From assembly GCA_004298905.1 (NCBI GenBank), contig SCTK01000024.1:1-64000 (forward strand): a stretch of DNA of 64,000 bases, read 5' to 3'. How positions within the stretch are numbered: the stretch's first letter is position 1; each line of letters opens with the position of its first letter. The stretch comes from Burkholderiaceae bacterium. GTDB lineage: Bacteria > Pseudomonadota > Gammaproteobacteria > Burkholderiales > Burkholderiaceae_D. The notes under the pieces are model-generated. The model saw only the letters and a list, made by a program, of their open reading frames with translations, was not told the origin of the DNA and did no database searches. The position numbers were made by a program, and so were the translations under genes. Below, piece after piece: positions 48,621 through 57,436 of this stretch.

Positions 48621-49627
48621 CGTTGTTTCGCTGCCTTTCGTTTTCTGGCCGCCGGCGACGGTGGATCGCTAAACCGGCGTGACTTCTGGTCTCCGTAGTA
48701 CGACCAGCACGCGATCGGCTGGCCGTTGTCAGTCGCCATTTCCGCCTGCCTCAGCTCAGCGCGGAAACGGTTTTCGATCAGGTCGATTTCTTCCTGATCG
48801 GCTTTCTGGTGGTCTTTCAGCTCACGCCGCCGCCGCCACAACGCCGCGCAGCCCGGTATTTCGGCCGTCACGTTGGCGAGCTGCGCCGGCGGCGCGGACG
48901 CTTGCAGCAGCGCCTCGCGGGTCGCTTCGGACCCGTCGACGTCGGGCGGGGTGTCGGCGACCACGCGGTCGTACCAGAACGCCTCGGCCTCGCCGAGCAT
49001 CCAGTCGAGGTAGTCGTCTGCGGGGCGCTCGCGGCGCCAGTACCGCAGCCCTTTCGGCCCACCATCGGCGATGATCCACCAGTGCGGGGCGCCGAGTATC
49101 GCCATGCACCAGTCGGCTTGCGCCTGGGCGTGCAGCGCCGGCCCGTACTTCCACGCGTCGGCCCAGTCGTCCGAGTTGGGTGCTTTGGCTTCCAACCCGC
49201 CGCCGTCGGAGGTGAGCCGGTCGGGGTTGACCCGCGCCCAGTCCCAGCCGGGCGCGTCGACCGCCCACGTGCCGGTGCGCCGGCACGCAATGCCGGTCAC
49301 GTCGGCGAACCACTGGACAAGGGCCGGCTCGAGGTAGTGGCCGCGGCGCATCGCCGGCGTTTCGGGGATCGGCGGGCGCCGCCCGGTTTTCGTCAGCCAC
49401 AGCCCGTACAGCGACTCGTACCCGTTGAGGCCGAGGATCACCGAGATGTCGGACCCGCCCACGCCGTCGATGCGGGTGTCGAGCCACGCCTGATGGTGCG
49501 TGGTGTACGCGTCGGGGGGCAGGATCTGCACGGCGCCGGACGGTGTGAGCCAACCGCCAACCGGCGCGTCGACTAGTGACGGCGACGACAGACTGGTGCT
49601 AGCCTCAGCCACAACAGGAGCATTCAT
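48617..49627 (-). CDS. YqaJ-family phage exonuclease
   Basis: 336 aa. YqaJ features: GVGGSDISVILGLNGYESLY, a G-H-YLEPAL motif (MRRGHYLEPALV) and GGGLEAKAPNSDDW, the PD-(D/E)XK core. Resects double-stranded DNA to feed the Sak4-like protein. The leader carries a GAGACCAG motif at 49656-49663 like other regulated genes, though no conserved promoter copy is visible. Confidence 0.85.
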   Translation of the reverse strand: MNAPVVAEASTSLSSPSLVDAPVGGWLTPSGAVQILPPDAYTTHHQAWLDTRIDGVGGSDISVILGLNGYESLYGLWLTKTGRRPPIPETPAMRRGHYLEPALVQWFADVTGIACRRTGTWAVDAPGWDWARVNPDRLTSDGGGLEAKAPNSDDWADAWKYGPALHAQAQADWCMAILGAPHWWIIADGGPKGLRYWRRERPADDYLDWMLGEAEAFWYDRVVADTPPDVDGSEATREALLQASAPPAQLANVTAEIPGCAALWRRRRELKDHQKADQEEIDLIENRFRAELRQAEMATDNGQPIACWSYYGDQKSRRFSDPPSPAARKRKAAKQR

Positions 49628-49749
49628 CGGGTTTCTACGGCCCTCTTGGTTGTTTCTGGTCTCTGTAGTGCGGTGCGTCCCCTTCGTGGCAGCAATCCCG
49701 GGCCCTCAGCAAGCCCTAGGTCACGCGGGGGACGTGTCGAATTTGCGGG

Positions 49750-50349
49750 TCAGGCGACCCGACGCGCCGGGGCGTAGTCATCACTCAGCACTGCGGGCCG
49801 GCCAGACCGCGGCGGGATCACCCCACGGAACCACTCATCCATGCGGGCAACATCCTTATGGCGCGCCCAGCCGCGGATATAGCCCGCAGACCACCCCGGG
49901 TAGCCCTCCCGAACAGCCTGCCCGGCCGTGTTCTTGTCGCGCGTCTTGCCGTACTCGGCGACCGGCCCCATCGGCTTGTCTGGCGGCGGCAACGCGTTTC
50001 GGCCCACCTCACCGGTCGCGAGGTGCTCGGCGCGCCAGTTCTTCGGCCGGCGCTCGCTGACGCCGCACGCCTCAGCAATCTGCTTGAGTACCAGCACCGA
50101 CTGATCGGCGAACATCGCGGCGGCCCACCACTGCGGCGGTTCGCCCTCCAGATTGCCGTGCAACCACCAGTCGGGGCGCGCGCCGTCGAGCACCGTACGC
50201 AGCATGTCGTCGGTCGGGCGGATCGAGACGGTACCGTCATCGTCGACGCGTACCGGCACCGCCGGGTCTGCGCGCCAGGCGTCGATAAGCCAGTCCGGCG
50301 GGTTGAAGCCTTCAGGCAGTTTCGTGGCTGCCGGTTCGCGGGTAGGCAT
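49750..50349 (-). CDS. Unknown 199-aa protein
   Basis: ATG 50349 with GGGAGG at the right spacing. Helical, with WWAAAMFADQSVLVLKQIAE and QAVREGYPGWSAGYIRGWAR. Contains a GVSERRPKNWRAEHL patch that might be HTH-like. Driven by the conserved promoter at 50396. Function unknown. Confidence 0.6.
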   Translation of the reverse strand: MPTREPAATKLPEGFNPPDWLIDAWRADPAVPVRVDDDGTVSIRPTDDMLRTVLDGARPDWWLHGNLEGEPPQWWAAAMFADQSVLVLKQIAEACGVSERRPKNWRAEHLATGEVGRNALPPPDKPMGPVAEYGKTRDKNTAGQAVREGYPGWSAGYIRGWARHKDVARMDEWFRGVIPPRSGRPAVLSDDYAPARRVA

Positions 50350-50395
50350 CGCGCCACCTCCCATCATTCATGTTTCATGCGGGTTTACGGTTGCG

Positions 50396-50435
50396 AGCCT
50401 ACCCACCACCAAGTAATTAAGCAACCATTTGTCAC
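50396..50435 (-). promoter_or_regulatory. Conserved element promoter, copy 5 (leftward)
   Basis: GTGACAAATGGTTGC with TTGCTT (-35), 17 bp, TAGGCT (-10). It lies six bases before the stop of the two-TM gene. Confidence 0.7.
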
Positions 50436-50440
50436 GCAAT

Positions 50441-50662
50441 TTAGTTGCGTGGTGGGGTGACCGGCTGGCCGTGCATGTACTGCACCATCACCCACAGAAC
50501 CGCGATCACACCGGCGGCGATCAGCGCCCCGGTCAGCAGCCGTTTCGCCGTCAACGTCACGTGATACAGCCATGCGATCACGTCGGGCAGCAGCAGCAGA
50601 CCGAACGCCGACCCGGCGGCGAACACGACGACGATCAGCACGACAATCTCCAGCGGAGTCAT
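50441..50662 (-). CDS. Two-TM small membrane protein
   Basis: 73 aa from ATG 50662 (ATGA overlap). LEIVVLIVVVFAAGSAFGLLL then LLTGALIAAGVIAVLWVMVQY; ends VTPPRN. Possibly holin-like, but nothing supports a lysis role here. Confidence 0.55.
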   Translation of the reverse strand: MTPLEIVVLIVVVFAAGSAFGLLLLPDVIAWLYHVTLTAKRLLTGALIAAGVIAVLWVMVQYMHGQPVTPPRN

Positions 50663-51198
50663 CGCAGCACCTCCAGCGCGGTAATGGTGATCGTGACGGC
50701 GCCGAACGGGTACTGGACGCGGGGCACCAGCTCCCGGATGACGACCACCGGCCCGTCGACATACCAGTCGGCGTCGTCGATCAGCAGCGGATAGCCGACG
50801 GTCTGCCCCGCCGGCACCTTGCGTTTCCCGCCGCCGGGCAGATCAATAACCTGCGTCAGCGGTTTCGGTGGGGTCAGCCCGTCCAGCAAGTGTTTCGCCG
50901 TCGGGTAGTAGTTGTGCCGGTCGCGGTCCTGACCGTTGGGGCGCCCACGCGCGTCGACGTCGGGGAAGTGCACCGCCACATCGACGCGTACCCGGTTGCC
51001 GAGCTGGCGGGGTAGATGCTGCTGCCGGGCGGCGGCACACGCGGCGCTGCGCCACTCGCGCACCATGGGCGCCTCAGCGCGCCGGTCGCCCCGGTCGTTC
51101 ATCGACATGAACGGCACGGGGGAGCGCAGCGGGCCCAGTATCCACACAGTGCCAGGCTCGACGACGGTACGGGGCGCCTGCGGCGCTTTCGTGCTCAT
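50659..51198 (-). CDS. RusA-like Holliday junction resolvase
   Basis: 179 aa. Key points: RSPVPFMSMNDRGDRRAEAP (strand, SMN, as in RusA SVN), FPDVDARGRPNGQDRDRHNY with acidic residues, a KHLLDGLTPP helix and a late IDDADWYVDGPVVV with catalytic-type Asp pair. It would resolve recombination junctions before packaging. Overlaps the WhiB gene by four bases. Confidence 0.7.
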   Translation of the reverse strand: MSTKAPQAPRTVVEPGTVWILGPLRSPVPFMSMNDRGDRRAEAPMVREWRSAACAAARQQHLPRQLGNRVRVDVAVHFPDVDARGRPNGQDRDRHNYYPTAKHLLDGLTPPKPLTQVIDLPGGGKRKVPAGQTVGYPLLIDDADWYVDGPVVVIRELVPRVQYPFGAVTITITALEVLR

Positions 51199-51482
51199 GC
51201 CGCACGTCGCTTGAGCTTGCGCCGTTCCCGCTCGGACAGGCCACCCCAAATGCCGAACCGTTCTTCATGGCCGAGGGCGTATTCCAGGCATTCGGCCTTC
51301 ACCTCGCACCGGGCGCAGATACGTTTCGCCTCCCGCGTCGACCCGCCCTTCTCAGGGAAGAAAGCGTCGGGGTCGGTCTGCGAACACAGGGCCCGTTCCT
51401 GCCATTCCGGTACGACGCCGCCGAGCAGGTCAGCGACTGACCCGGGCACCACCGGCCGGCGCTGCTCGGGCATGCCGGTCAC
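51195..51482 (-). CDS. WhiB-family regulator (copy 3)
   Basis: 95 aa from GTG 51482 (GTGA overlap). Canonical WhiB: WQERALCSQTDPDAFFPEKG, CARCEVKAECL, GIWGGLSERERRKLKRR. All four Cys and the GIWGG turn are present, so this is the most conventional of the three copies. Downstream of the 613-aa gene and the promoter at 53373. Confidence 0.85.
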   Translation of the reverse strand: MTGMPEQRRPVVPGSVADLLGGVVPEWQERALCSQTDPDAFFPEKGGSTREAKRICARCEVKAECLEYALGHEERFGIWGGLSERERRKLKRRAA

Positions 51483-53320
51483 GACGTGCCGCCCTGGCGC
51501 TGCGCCGGCACCAACACCCCGCCTGTTCGGTAGAACGGCCCCGCCGGGGCCCTGCCGGTCAGCGGGTCGACCGCCGGCACCACGAGCCACACCCGCCGCA
51601 CGCCTGGGGGCTGCGACGCTTCCTGCGCCGCCTCGACCGCATCGGCCCGCCGGGCGAACTGCGGGTTTCCCGCCATGGGGAACACACCCACCCCGCGGGC
51701 GCGGATCGACGTCGCGGCCGCGTACGCGCCGTCAGCGCGGCACGCCGCAGCCACCCCCGCCGGGTCGGTGACGACCTCGACGACGGTGTGCGGGCCCGGC
51801 TCAGTCACTGCGAGCAGCCCACCAGCGACCGTCGCCGCCGCCCGCGCCGGGCCCTGCGGGTCAACGACGGTCGGGTGCACGCTTGCCCAGTCCCGCGCCG
51901 CGAGCTCCAGCGCCAGGTCGAGTAGTCGCCCTAGCGGCATGGTCGACTGGCGTAGCACCTCGGCCAGGGCGTGACCCATCGCGTCGACCATGCCCGGCGT
52001 CTGCGTATCGCACGCCCGGGCGAGTAGCAGCGCCGCGTCTTCGGTCACGTCCACGCCCGGGCGGCCGCCGCGCAGCCAGTACCAGTGATCGCCGCGCCCG
52101 CCGGCCTGCTTCCGCATCGGGCCCCGTACAACCACGCCGGCGTCGATGAGTGCTCGCAGTGTTTTCGCGGCCGGGTGGTTATCGGCGAACGTCACCGGCC
52201 CGTAGCGGCCCAGCTCCCGTAGCATCGCCGCAGCCGCGTCGGTCGGGCTGTTGGGTGCGTCGCCGGTGTCGTCGAGGCGGGTCACATCCAACGCATGTAC
52301 CTCGCGCTCGTCGTGGTCATCATCGCCGGCGCCGACTGTGACCGTCTGCTTCGCCGGGTCGACCGCCGTGACCTCTACGAGGCGCGGATCGTGATAACCC
52401 CGCCCGTTCAGCATCGGCATAGCCGCAATCACGCTGTCGCCGGGCCGGATCGGCTGCCCGTTAGCGTCGAGCACCTCAGCCGGCGGCAGCGCGATAGCCG
52501 CAGCGACCGCCGCGTCGGCGCGGTGCGCGTCGGCGTACGCGCGCAGCATCGCCGCCCAGTCCCGGGCGTGGGGGAGCTGCTCGGCGGCCCGCTCGTACGC
52601 CTGCGCCCAGTCCTCGCCCGTGGCGCCGCAACCGCGCATGACCAGCACCGCGGCGTCGGGTTTCACGATCAGCAGACCCACGTGCGTGTAGATGTGCACG
52701 TCCGGCACCGCCGGGCCACCCCACACCACGTCGAGAACCTGCACGACGCGCACCACCGGCGGCGTCTGCCCCGGCACGAGGTCATAGGTCGTCAGGTGGT
52801 CGTTGCTGCGCCGGGAAACTAGCACCAGCGCCCCGACCTGCACATCCCTAGCCGGGGTCGGGATCGTGGCGGCGTCGATCGCGACCCGCCGGTGAATGCT
52901 GCCCATCACGCCGGCGACGCTGCGCAGCGCCAACCCTTTCGCTCCCCACCCGCAGCCGGCGCAGGTCACATCGTGGGCGCGGCCGGTTTCGGTCACGGTG
53001 CACGGGTGCTGAAGCGTCGCCAGGGCGGCGAGCACCTCGGCGCTCGGCCGGACAACGCCGGATAGTGCGGCCGTCTCCCAGCCCGCATCGGTCAGGCTGT
53101 AGTGGCTCGGCACGCCGTGCCCGGTTTCGCCGCGGGCGGCGCTGACCAGGCCGGCGACCTCGACCGCGACCCACGTGTTGACCTGGTGCTGGCGGTGCAT
53201 GTCGGCGCGTTGCACGTCGGTGCCGCCGAGGTCGGCGAGGTCGGCGAGTAGCCGCGCCTGCGGGGCGCTCACCTTACGGGCCCTGCGCGCGTTGACGTTG
53301 GTGGCGTTGTTTTCGGCCAT
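51479..53320 (-). CDS. Large unknown protein of early operon
   Basis: 613 aa. ATG 53320, with GAGACCAG (53333-53340) and AAGGG upstream. N-terminus Lys/Arg-rich with a helix pattern. Alternating alpha/beta. Cys pair in VTCAGCGWG. Residues 300-350 carry YDHDEREV-type acidic stretch. No known domain by inspection. Main gene of the transcript driven by promoter copy 6. Confidence 0.6.
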   Translation of the reverse strand: MAENNATNVNARRARKVSAPQARLLADLADLGGTDVQRADMHRQHQVNTWVAVEVAGLVSAARGETGHGVPSHYSLTDAGWETAALSGVVRPSAEVLAALATLQHPCTVTETGRAHDVTCAGCGWGAKGLALRSVAGVMGSIHRRVAIDAATIPTPARDVQVGALVLVSRRSNDHLTTYDLVPGQTPPVVRVVQVLDVVWGGPAVPDVHIYTHVGLLIVKPDAAVLVMRGCGATGEDWAQAYERAAEQLPHARDWAAMLRAYADAHRADAAVAAAIALPPAEVLDANGQPIRPGDSVIAAMPMLNGRGYHDPRLVEVTAVDPAKQTVTVGAGDDDHDEREVHALDVTRLDDTGDAPNSPTDAAAAMLRELGRYGPVTFADNHPAAKTLRALIDAGVVVRGPMRKQAGGRGDHWYWLRGGRPGVDVTEDAALLLARACDTQTPGMVDAMGHALAEVLRQSTMPLGRLLDLALELAARDWASVHPTVVDPQGPARAAATVAGGLLAVTEPGPHTVVEVVTDPAGVAAACRADGAYAAATSIRARGVGVFPMAGNPQFARRADAVEAAQEASQPPGVRRVWLVVPAVDPLTGRAPAGPFYRTGGVLVPAQRQGGTS

Positions 53321-53372
53321 GTTGGTGCCCTTCTGGTCTCTTGCGGGGGCCCAGCTCGCCCCCGCGTACGCG

Positions 53373-53413
53373 ACGTTACCTCACATGGGTTGAATTGCGC
53401 AACCATTTGTCAC
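53373..53413 (-). promoter_or_regulatory. Conserved element promoter, copy 6 (leftward)
   Basis: GTGACAAATGGTTGCGC, -35 TTGCGC, 18-bp spacer (one longer), TAACGT. The leader has a GCGGGGGC/GGCCCCCGC hairpin and GAGACCAG. Confidence 0.85.
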
Positions 53414-53417
53414 GGAC

Positions 53418-54116
53418 TTAGTGGGGGTTGCAGCACCCGCAGCACCACCCGAGCCCATGCCCGGCCTGGCACGCCGCCACGTCCAGCCGACCGTCAGCCA
53501 CGCACCCGAGGTGGGCGCACTGCTCGGGCCGCGCGTCCGGGCACGTCACGTGCCGGCACAGCTCCGCATCGACCGGCCGCAGCCCGTCAACGCCGGGCGT
53601 CCAGCACTCCGCGCAGCAGTCGAGGTGCGCCATGCGCCCGTCGCGGGTCGCGATGATGAGGTACCCGCCGCACTCACAACGCGCGTCCGGCTCATCCGCG
53701 CCGGCATCGCGCAGGTACACCGACAACCACCGCATCGCGTGAGCGCGCGCCGGCTCGGGCTGCGCCAGGTCGAGGGCGACCTGTTTGGCCTCCCACCTCA
53801 GCCGGCCATACGCCTCACCCGACGCGATGTCCGCGCGCGCGTCGGGGAGGTTGCCGTACAGCCCCGATTCCTGCCCGGTCGGCAGGTACTTGACGATCCA
53901 CGGGGTGCCGGTCATCTCCTGCCGGTCGACGCGCCACAAGCCGTCGGCGGACTCCCACGCCCACACCTCGCGCCGCGACGGGCCCGCCGGGTCGGCCGTG
54001 TTGAGTGTCTGCCCGTCCAACTCGCGGCCGGGCGCCAACTCCCGGCCCCCGCGGCGCGCCGCGGGGGCGCCGCTGCGGCGGGCGCCTTTCGGGTCGACGG
54101 TGATGGTGCCGGCCAT
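53418..54116 (-). CDS. Unknown protein with Cys-rich tail
   Basis: 232 aa, MAGTITVDPKGARRSG. N-terminal disordered, mid alpha/beta. The last 70 residues are Cys/His-rich (CECGGYLI, CCAECWT, CRHVTCPD, CCGCCNPH) and probably bind zinc. Preceded by leader with GAGACCAG at 54135-54142 and SD GGGAGG. Confidence 0.6.
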   Translation of the reverse strand: MAGTITVDPKGARRSGAPAARRGGRELAPGRELDGQTLNTADPAGPSRREVWAWESADGLWRVDRQEMTGTPWIVKYLPTGQESGLYGNLPDARADIASGEAYGRLRWEAKQVALDLAQPEPARAHAMRWLSVYLRDAGADEPDARCECGGYLIIATRDGRMAHLDCCAECWTPGVDGLRPVDAELCRHVTCPDARPEQCAHLGCVADGRLDVAACQAGHGLGWCCGCCNPH

Positions 54117-54177
54117 GGTGGGCCTCCCGGTTGTCTGGTCTCAGGTTTCACCGCACAAGTGCGGCGCAGCACACATG

Positions 54178-54217
54178 ACACTACCCGTCATAGGGTAATT
54201 CCGTAACCATTTGTGCC
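54178..54217 (-). promoter_or_regulatory. Conserved element promoter, copy 7 (leftward)
   Basis: GGCACAAATGGTTACGG with TTACGG, 17 bp, TAGTGT. Divergent pair with copy 8. Leader hairpin CCGCAC/GTGCGG. Confidence 0.75.
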
Positions 54218-54241
54218 GGAAATACCCGGCCGAGTGTTTGC

Positions 54242-54281
54242 GTGACAAATGGTTGCGGAATTACGGGGGTGCGGGTAGCGT
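54242..54281 (+). promoter_or_regulatory. Conserved element promoter, copy 8 (rightward)
   Basis: GTGACAAATGGTTGCGG, -35 TTGCGG, 17 bp, TAGCGT at 54276-54281. Starts the main rightward operon 54.3-58.3 kb. Confidence 0.85.
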
Positions 54282-54288
54282 CACCGCC

Positions 54289-54384
54289 ATGACACGACTC
54301 GCCGACTGGGTTACCGTCACAGTTCGTGCCGCACTGAGTGCGGTAGGTGGAATCACGGTCGCGCTCATCCAGCCCCGAGACTGA
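54289..54384 (+). CDS. 31-aa leader peptide, leaderless
   Basis: ATG seven bases after the -10 box; product begins MTRLADWVTVTV and ends LIQPRD. It overlaps a CCGCAC/GTGCGG leader hairpin and ends 18 bases before the next ATG. It may be a regulatory upstream ORF or simply unused. Confidence 0.4.
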   Translation: MTRLADWVTVTVRAALSAVGGITVALIQPRD

Positions 54385-54402
54385 CCAGGAAAGGGGGCAA
54401 CG

Positions 54403-54741
54403 ATGCCCGCGACCCACACCGACGCGACGCTGCACCCCGCAGCCAGCGCCGAGCTGCTCGCCGAGCTGGGCGTACCCGACGACTGCGGACACCGCCACCT
54501 GCCCGGCAACCCGTGCCGCGCCCGCCTCGTCGCAATGGTCGACGTGCGGCAGCTCGCCGCCGAGGTCGCGATCCTGCGCGACCGGGCCGACGAGGAAGCC
54601 GCCAAACCGCGCAGCCGCCGCCGCTACCAGCCCGAGTCGCTGCGCGCCGGCGCGGCCGCCCGCGAAACGCGCGTGCGGGAGCTGGTCGCCGCACTGCCCC
54701 CATGCACACAATCCGCACCCGAGGGAGACCCGACACCGTGA
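54403..54741 (+). CDS. Unknown 112-aa protein
   Basis: ATG with AAAGGGGG upstream. CGHRHLPGNPC near residue 25, then a coiled-coil helix (VRQLAAEVAILRDRADEEAA) and an Arg-rich stretch. First main gene of the operon. No family recognised. Confidence 0.6.
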   Translation: MPATHTDATLHPAASAELLAELGVPDDCGHRHLPGNPCRARLVAMVDVRQLAAEVAILRDRADEEAAKPRSRRRYQPESLRAGAAARETRVRELVAALPPCTQSAPEGDPTP

Positions 54742-55721
54742 CCACACCGCCGCTACTAACCGCCCACGTCGACACCACCGACGCCAACCCGCTACTCGTC
54801 GACGTCGGCGGCTACAGCGGCCGCACCGGCGTCGCCGTCATCCTGCGCATCGACCCGCAATCAGAGCTCCTACGCATGGCGCAGGCCATCGCCACCGCCG
54901 GATCCGGGCGTATGCGGGTCATCCTGGCCCCCGGCGTCGCCCGCGAACACGCACAGGCAGTCGAGCGTCTCGCCGCCGAAATCGACTCCGAAAACGCGGA
55001 GATCTTCACGCGGCTACAGGCGGCCGCCGACGCGTACTCCACCTCGGGCACCATCGTCGACGCGGCCAGCCTGGACGCCGAGCTGGCAGAGACCGCCACC
55101 AAGGCCACCGGCACGATGCAGGAGCTACTCACCGCGCAACTGGAGGACACCCAACCGCCCGATCACACATGGGCGTCGGTAACCGACTTGCTCGCCACGG
55201 TGGCGGCGCTACGCGCCGCGCTCGGCATGACCCCGACCCCGACCGGAACCGCCGTGTACAAGCAATGGCGCGCCGACAACGCAGCCCGCATCGACGAACT
55301 CCGCGCCGCCACCCCCGCCGCCGACGCGCCCACCGAACACGCCCGCGGCTGGCCAGTAACGTACGCGGCGATCACCATCGGCACCCGCGGTACGGCCGTG
55401 CACACCGGGCGGTGGCTACGCGCCATCGGCGGCTACGTACCGCTGTGCGACACCGACGGCGACAGCATCACCCTGTCCGACGAGGCGGTGACATGCCGCA
55501 TCTGCCTGACCACGTACCCGCACCCGTCGCAGGTCGCCAGTACCAGCCACGACCGGCGCCGTGTACCGACCAGCCGCCAACCGACCATCGACCGCAGCAC
55601 CGTCGAGGCGGTTGTCGACATGGATGACCTCGCCGCCCTAAATGATGACTTCCACCGGCGTATGGCCGCCCGGGTCGTCGCGATGCTTAACCGGCACGGC
55701 GTCAAAGTTTCGGGGGAGTGA
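54738..55721 (+). CDS. Unknown 327-aa protein
   Basis: GTG 54738 overlaps the previous stop. N-terminal 200 residues are helical/acidic; a CRICLTTYP motif at about residue 265 may bind zinc. The final part (DMDDLAALNDDFHRRMAARV) is helical. Likely early protein; function unknown. Confidence 0.6.
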   Translation: MTTPPLLTAHVDTTDANPLLVDVGGYSGRTGVAVILRIDPQSELLRMAQAIATAGSGRMRVILAPGVAREHAQAVERLAAEIDSENAEIFTRLQAAADAYSTSGTIVDAASLDAELAETATKATGTMQELLTAQLEDTQPPDHTWASVTDLLATVAALRAALGMTPTPTGTAVYKQWRADNAARIDELRAATPAADAPTEHARGWPVTYAAITIGTRGTAVHTGRWLRAIGGYVPLCDTDGDSITLSDEAVTCRICLTTYPHPSQVASTSHDRRRVPTSRQPTIDRSTVEAVVDMDDLAALNDDFHRRMAARVVAMLNRHGVKVSGE

Positions 55722-56281
55722 CCACAATGGACACTGCACCACCGACCGGCGAGGCCGTGCACCTCACCGCAGTAATCGCCGCAGCGAGGCACCGTAATTG
55801 CTTCTATACCGCCGTCGCGCTACGCGACGCCGCTGACCTACTCGCCGACCTGTACGCCACCGGCCAACGCCACGGCATGCCGCCCGGCCGGTGGGATGTG
55901 GACCTACCCGGCGCGTGCGTCGACGCGCTGACGGTCATGTACATGCGCGCCGTACCCCGCGAAACGGCAGATGCGGTGCTGCTGCTCGACGTGGCGGCCG
56001 ACAAGCTGACCGAAGCCGGCCTACCCTGCCGACGCCAGCCCGGCAGCATCCGCGTCGAAGTGCCGTCACCGGCGGGTGAGCCGGTCGCACTGACACTCGA
56101 CCCCGGCGGGTGGAACCTGCGCCGCGCCGAGGGGCGCACGCAGATCGTGTCGGTGGAGGCACCTTTCAGCGTCCACGGCGCGTGCGCCGTCGCGATCCTC
56201 GTCGAGGCGGTCGCCCGCGGGGAACACGGCGCCCGCAACGGGCACCCGTGGCCACGGTTCGACCTGCCGACAGGGATGTGA
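55718..56281 (+). CDS. Unknown 187-aa protein
   Basis: GTG 55718 (overlap). Begins VTTMDTAPPTGEAVHLTAV, the same GTGACCACAATGGAC start as the leftward 355-aa gene. Middle helix VALRDAADLLADLYAT. No motif. Soluble. Confidence 0.6.
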   Translation: MTTMDTAPPTGEAVHLTAVIAAARHRNCFYTAVALRDAADLLADLYATGQRHGMPPGRWDVDLPGACVDALTVMYMRAVPRETADAVLLLDVAADKLTEAGLPCRRQPGSIRVEVPSPAGEPVALTLDPGGWNLRRAEGRTQIVSVEAPFSVHGACAVAILVEAVARGEHGARNGHPWPRFDLPTGM

Positions 56282-56288
56282 CCTCGCT

Positions 56289-56552
56289 ATGAGCTACCAG
56301 ACCCACGCGTACGACAAGCCCAACGATGACGGGTTTCCCGCCGACCCTGTTGTCGTCATTGTCGCCACCGGAACTCATGACGTGTCACGCCTCATCAACC
56401 TGCTAGTGGGAGCCAACCCCACCAGCGAACAGCGCAGCCTGGGTAAGCAGGTATTGCGGCAGGTTCGGCAGCACAACGCCGGCAGGTCGGCGCTGAGATT
56501 ACTCGCCGAGCACGGCGGCCCGGATCTCCTCGAATCGGCGGCGGCGTCATGA
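56289..56552 (+). CDS. Small unknown protein
   Basis: 87 aa, MSYQTHAYDKPNDDG. Alpha/beta; VVVIVATGTHDVSRLINLLV then helices. Four bases before the ASCH gene start overlap. Confidence 0.55.
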   Translation: MSYQTHAYDKPNDDGFPADPVVVIVATGTHDVSRLINLLVGANPTSEQRSLGKQVLRQVRQHNAGRSALRLLAEHGGPDLLESAAAS

Positions 56553-57130
56553 ACGCAGAGCCACGCGCCGATTTGCTGCCCGACGGTATGCGGATGCTCG
56601 TCGTACGGCAACCGTGGGCGCTGATGATCGCGCTCGGTTTCAAGACCACCGAAAACCGGTCCTGGACCACCCGCCACCGGGGTCCGCTGGCGATCGCCGC
56701 CGGCCTCGCGTGGGACACCGCCGGTGAGCACGACCCGCGGGTGCGGGCCGCGTGGCGCCGATTCGCCGCCGACCTCGCGCGCAAACAGCAGGGCAATGCC
56801 GACCCGGGCCCGTATGGGGTCGCGGGGCAGCTCACCCAGTCGAATCTGTGGTTTGACCGGGGCGCGATCGTCTCCGTGGTCGACCTGGACGACTGCCACC
56901 GGTGGGATTGCACCGACCACGGGCAGGGCTGCGGCGATGGTGTGGCGTGCTGTAGCCCGTGGGGCGACGCGCACGCCAACCACTGGACGGTGAGCAACGC
57001 GCGGCGGCTACCGGAACCGGTGCCGGTGACGGGCCGGCAGGGGCTGACGCTGCTGACCCCGACCGCCCGCGCGCAGGTCGACGAGCAACTCGCCCGCACC
57101 GCCGAGGCGCTCCCGGCTGGAGGCAAGTAA
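56549..57130 (+). CDS. ASCH-domain protein
   Basis: 193 aa. LVVRQPWALMIALGFKTTENRS at residues 17-40 and HRGPLAIAAG are the ASCH core (PUA-like fold, binds RNA or modified bases). Later CCSPWGDAHANHW. Phage ASCH proteins often protect or sense nucleic acids. The stop overlaps the next start (TAATG). Confidence 0.8.
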   Translation: MNAEPRADLLPDGMRMLVVRQPWALMIALGFKTTENRSWTTRHRGPLAIAAGLAWDTAGEHDPRVRAAWRRFAADLARKQQGNADPGPYGVAGQLTQSNLWFDRGAIVSVVDLDDCHRWDCTDHGQGCGDGVACCSPWGDAHANHWTVSNARRLPEPVPVTGRQGLTLLTPTARAQVDEQLARTAEALPAGGK

Positions 57131-57408
57131 TGGACGACGACGGCGGCGAACTGCTCGACGACGAATACGACTACTACGACCCCGACGCCGACTACGACTA
57201 CCGGGCGGGCGAAGACCCGCCCTGGTGCTGCTGGACCTGCCGCGACAGCCGCACCGTACCGGCGCGCCGCGGCCACACACGGCGCTGCCCGAGCTGCGAC
57301 CCTAACTGGCTCGGCCGGCAGCGTCACCGCTGGTGGTGGTGGCGGCTGCGCATGTACCGCAGATGGATGCGGCTACGCCGCCGCCAGCACGACGATCCAC
57401 CGTTCTAA
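57130..57408 (+). CDS. Small acidic-basic protein with CxxC
   Basis: 92 aa. Acidic Tyr/Asp N-terminus (DEYDYYDPDADYDY), a Zn site (CCWTCRDS..CPSC), then a Trp/Arg-rich basic C-terminus. Possibly an RNA- or DNA-binding protein. Unknown. Confidence 0.6.
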   Translation: MDDDGGELLDDEYDYYDPDADYDYRAGEDPPWCCWTCRDSRTVPARRGHTRRCPSCDPNWLGRQRHRWWWWRLRMYRRWMRLRRRQHDDPPF

Positions 57409-57436
57409 TCGACTGTCCACAAAGGAGAATCACCTT

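Noticed and set aside
50441-50662. Holin
   Set aside because: Two TM helices only; it lies in the recombination operon with no lysis genes nearby.
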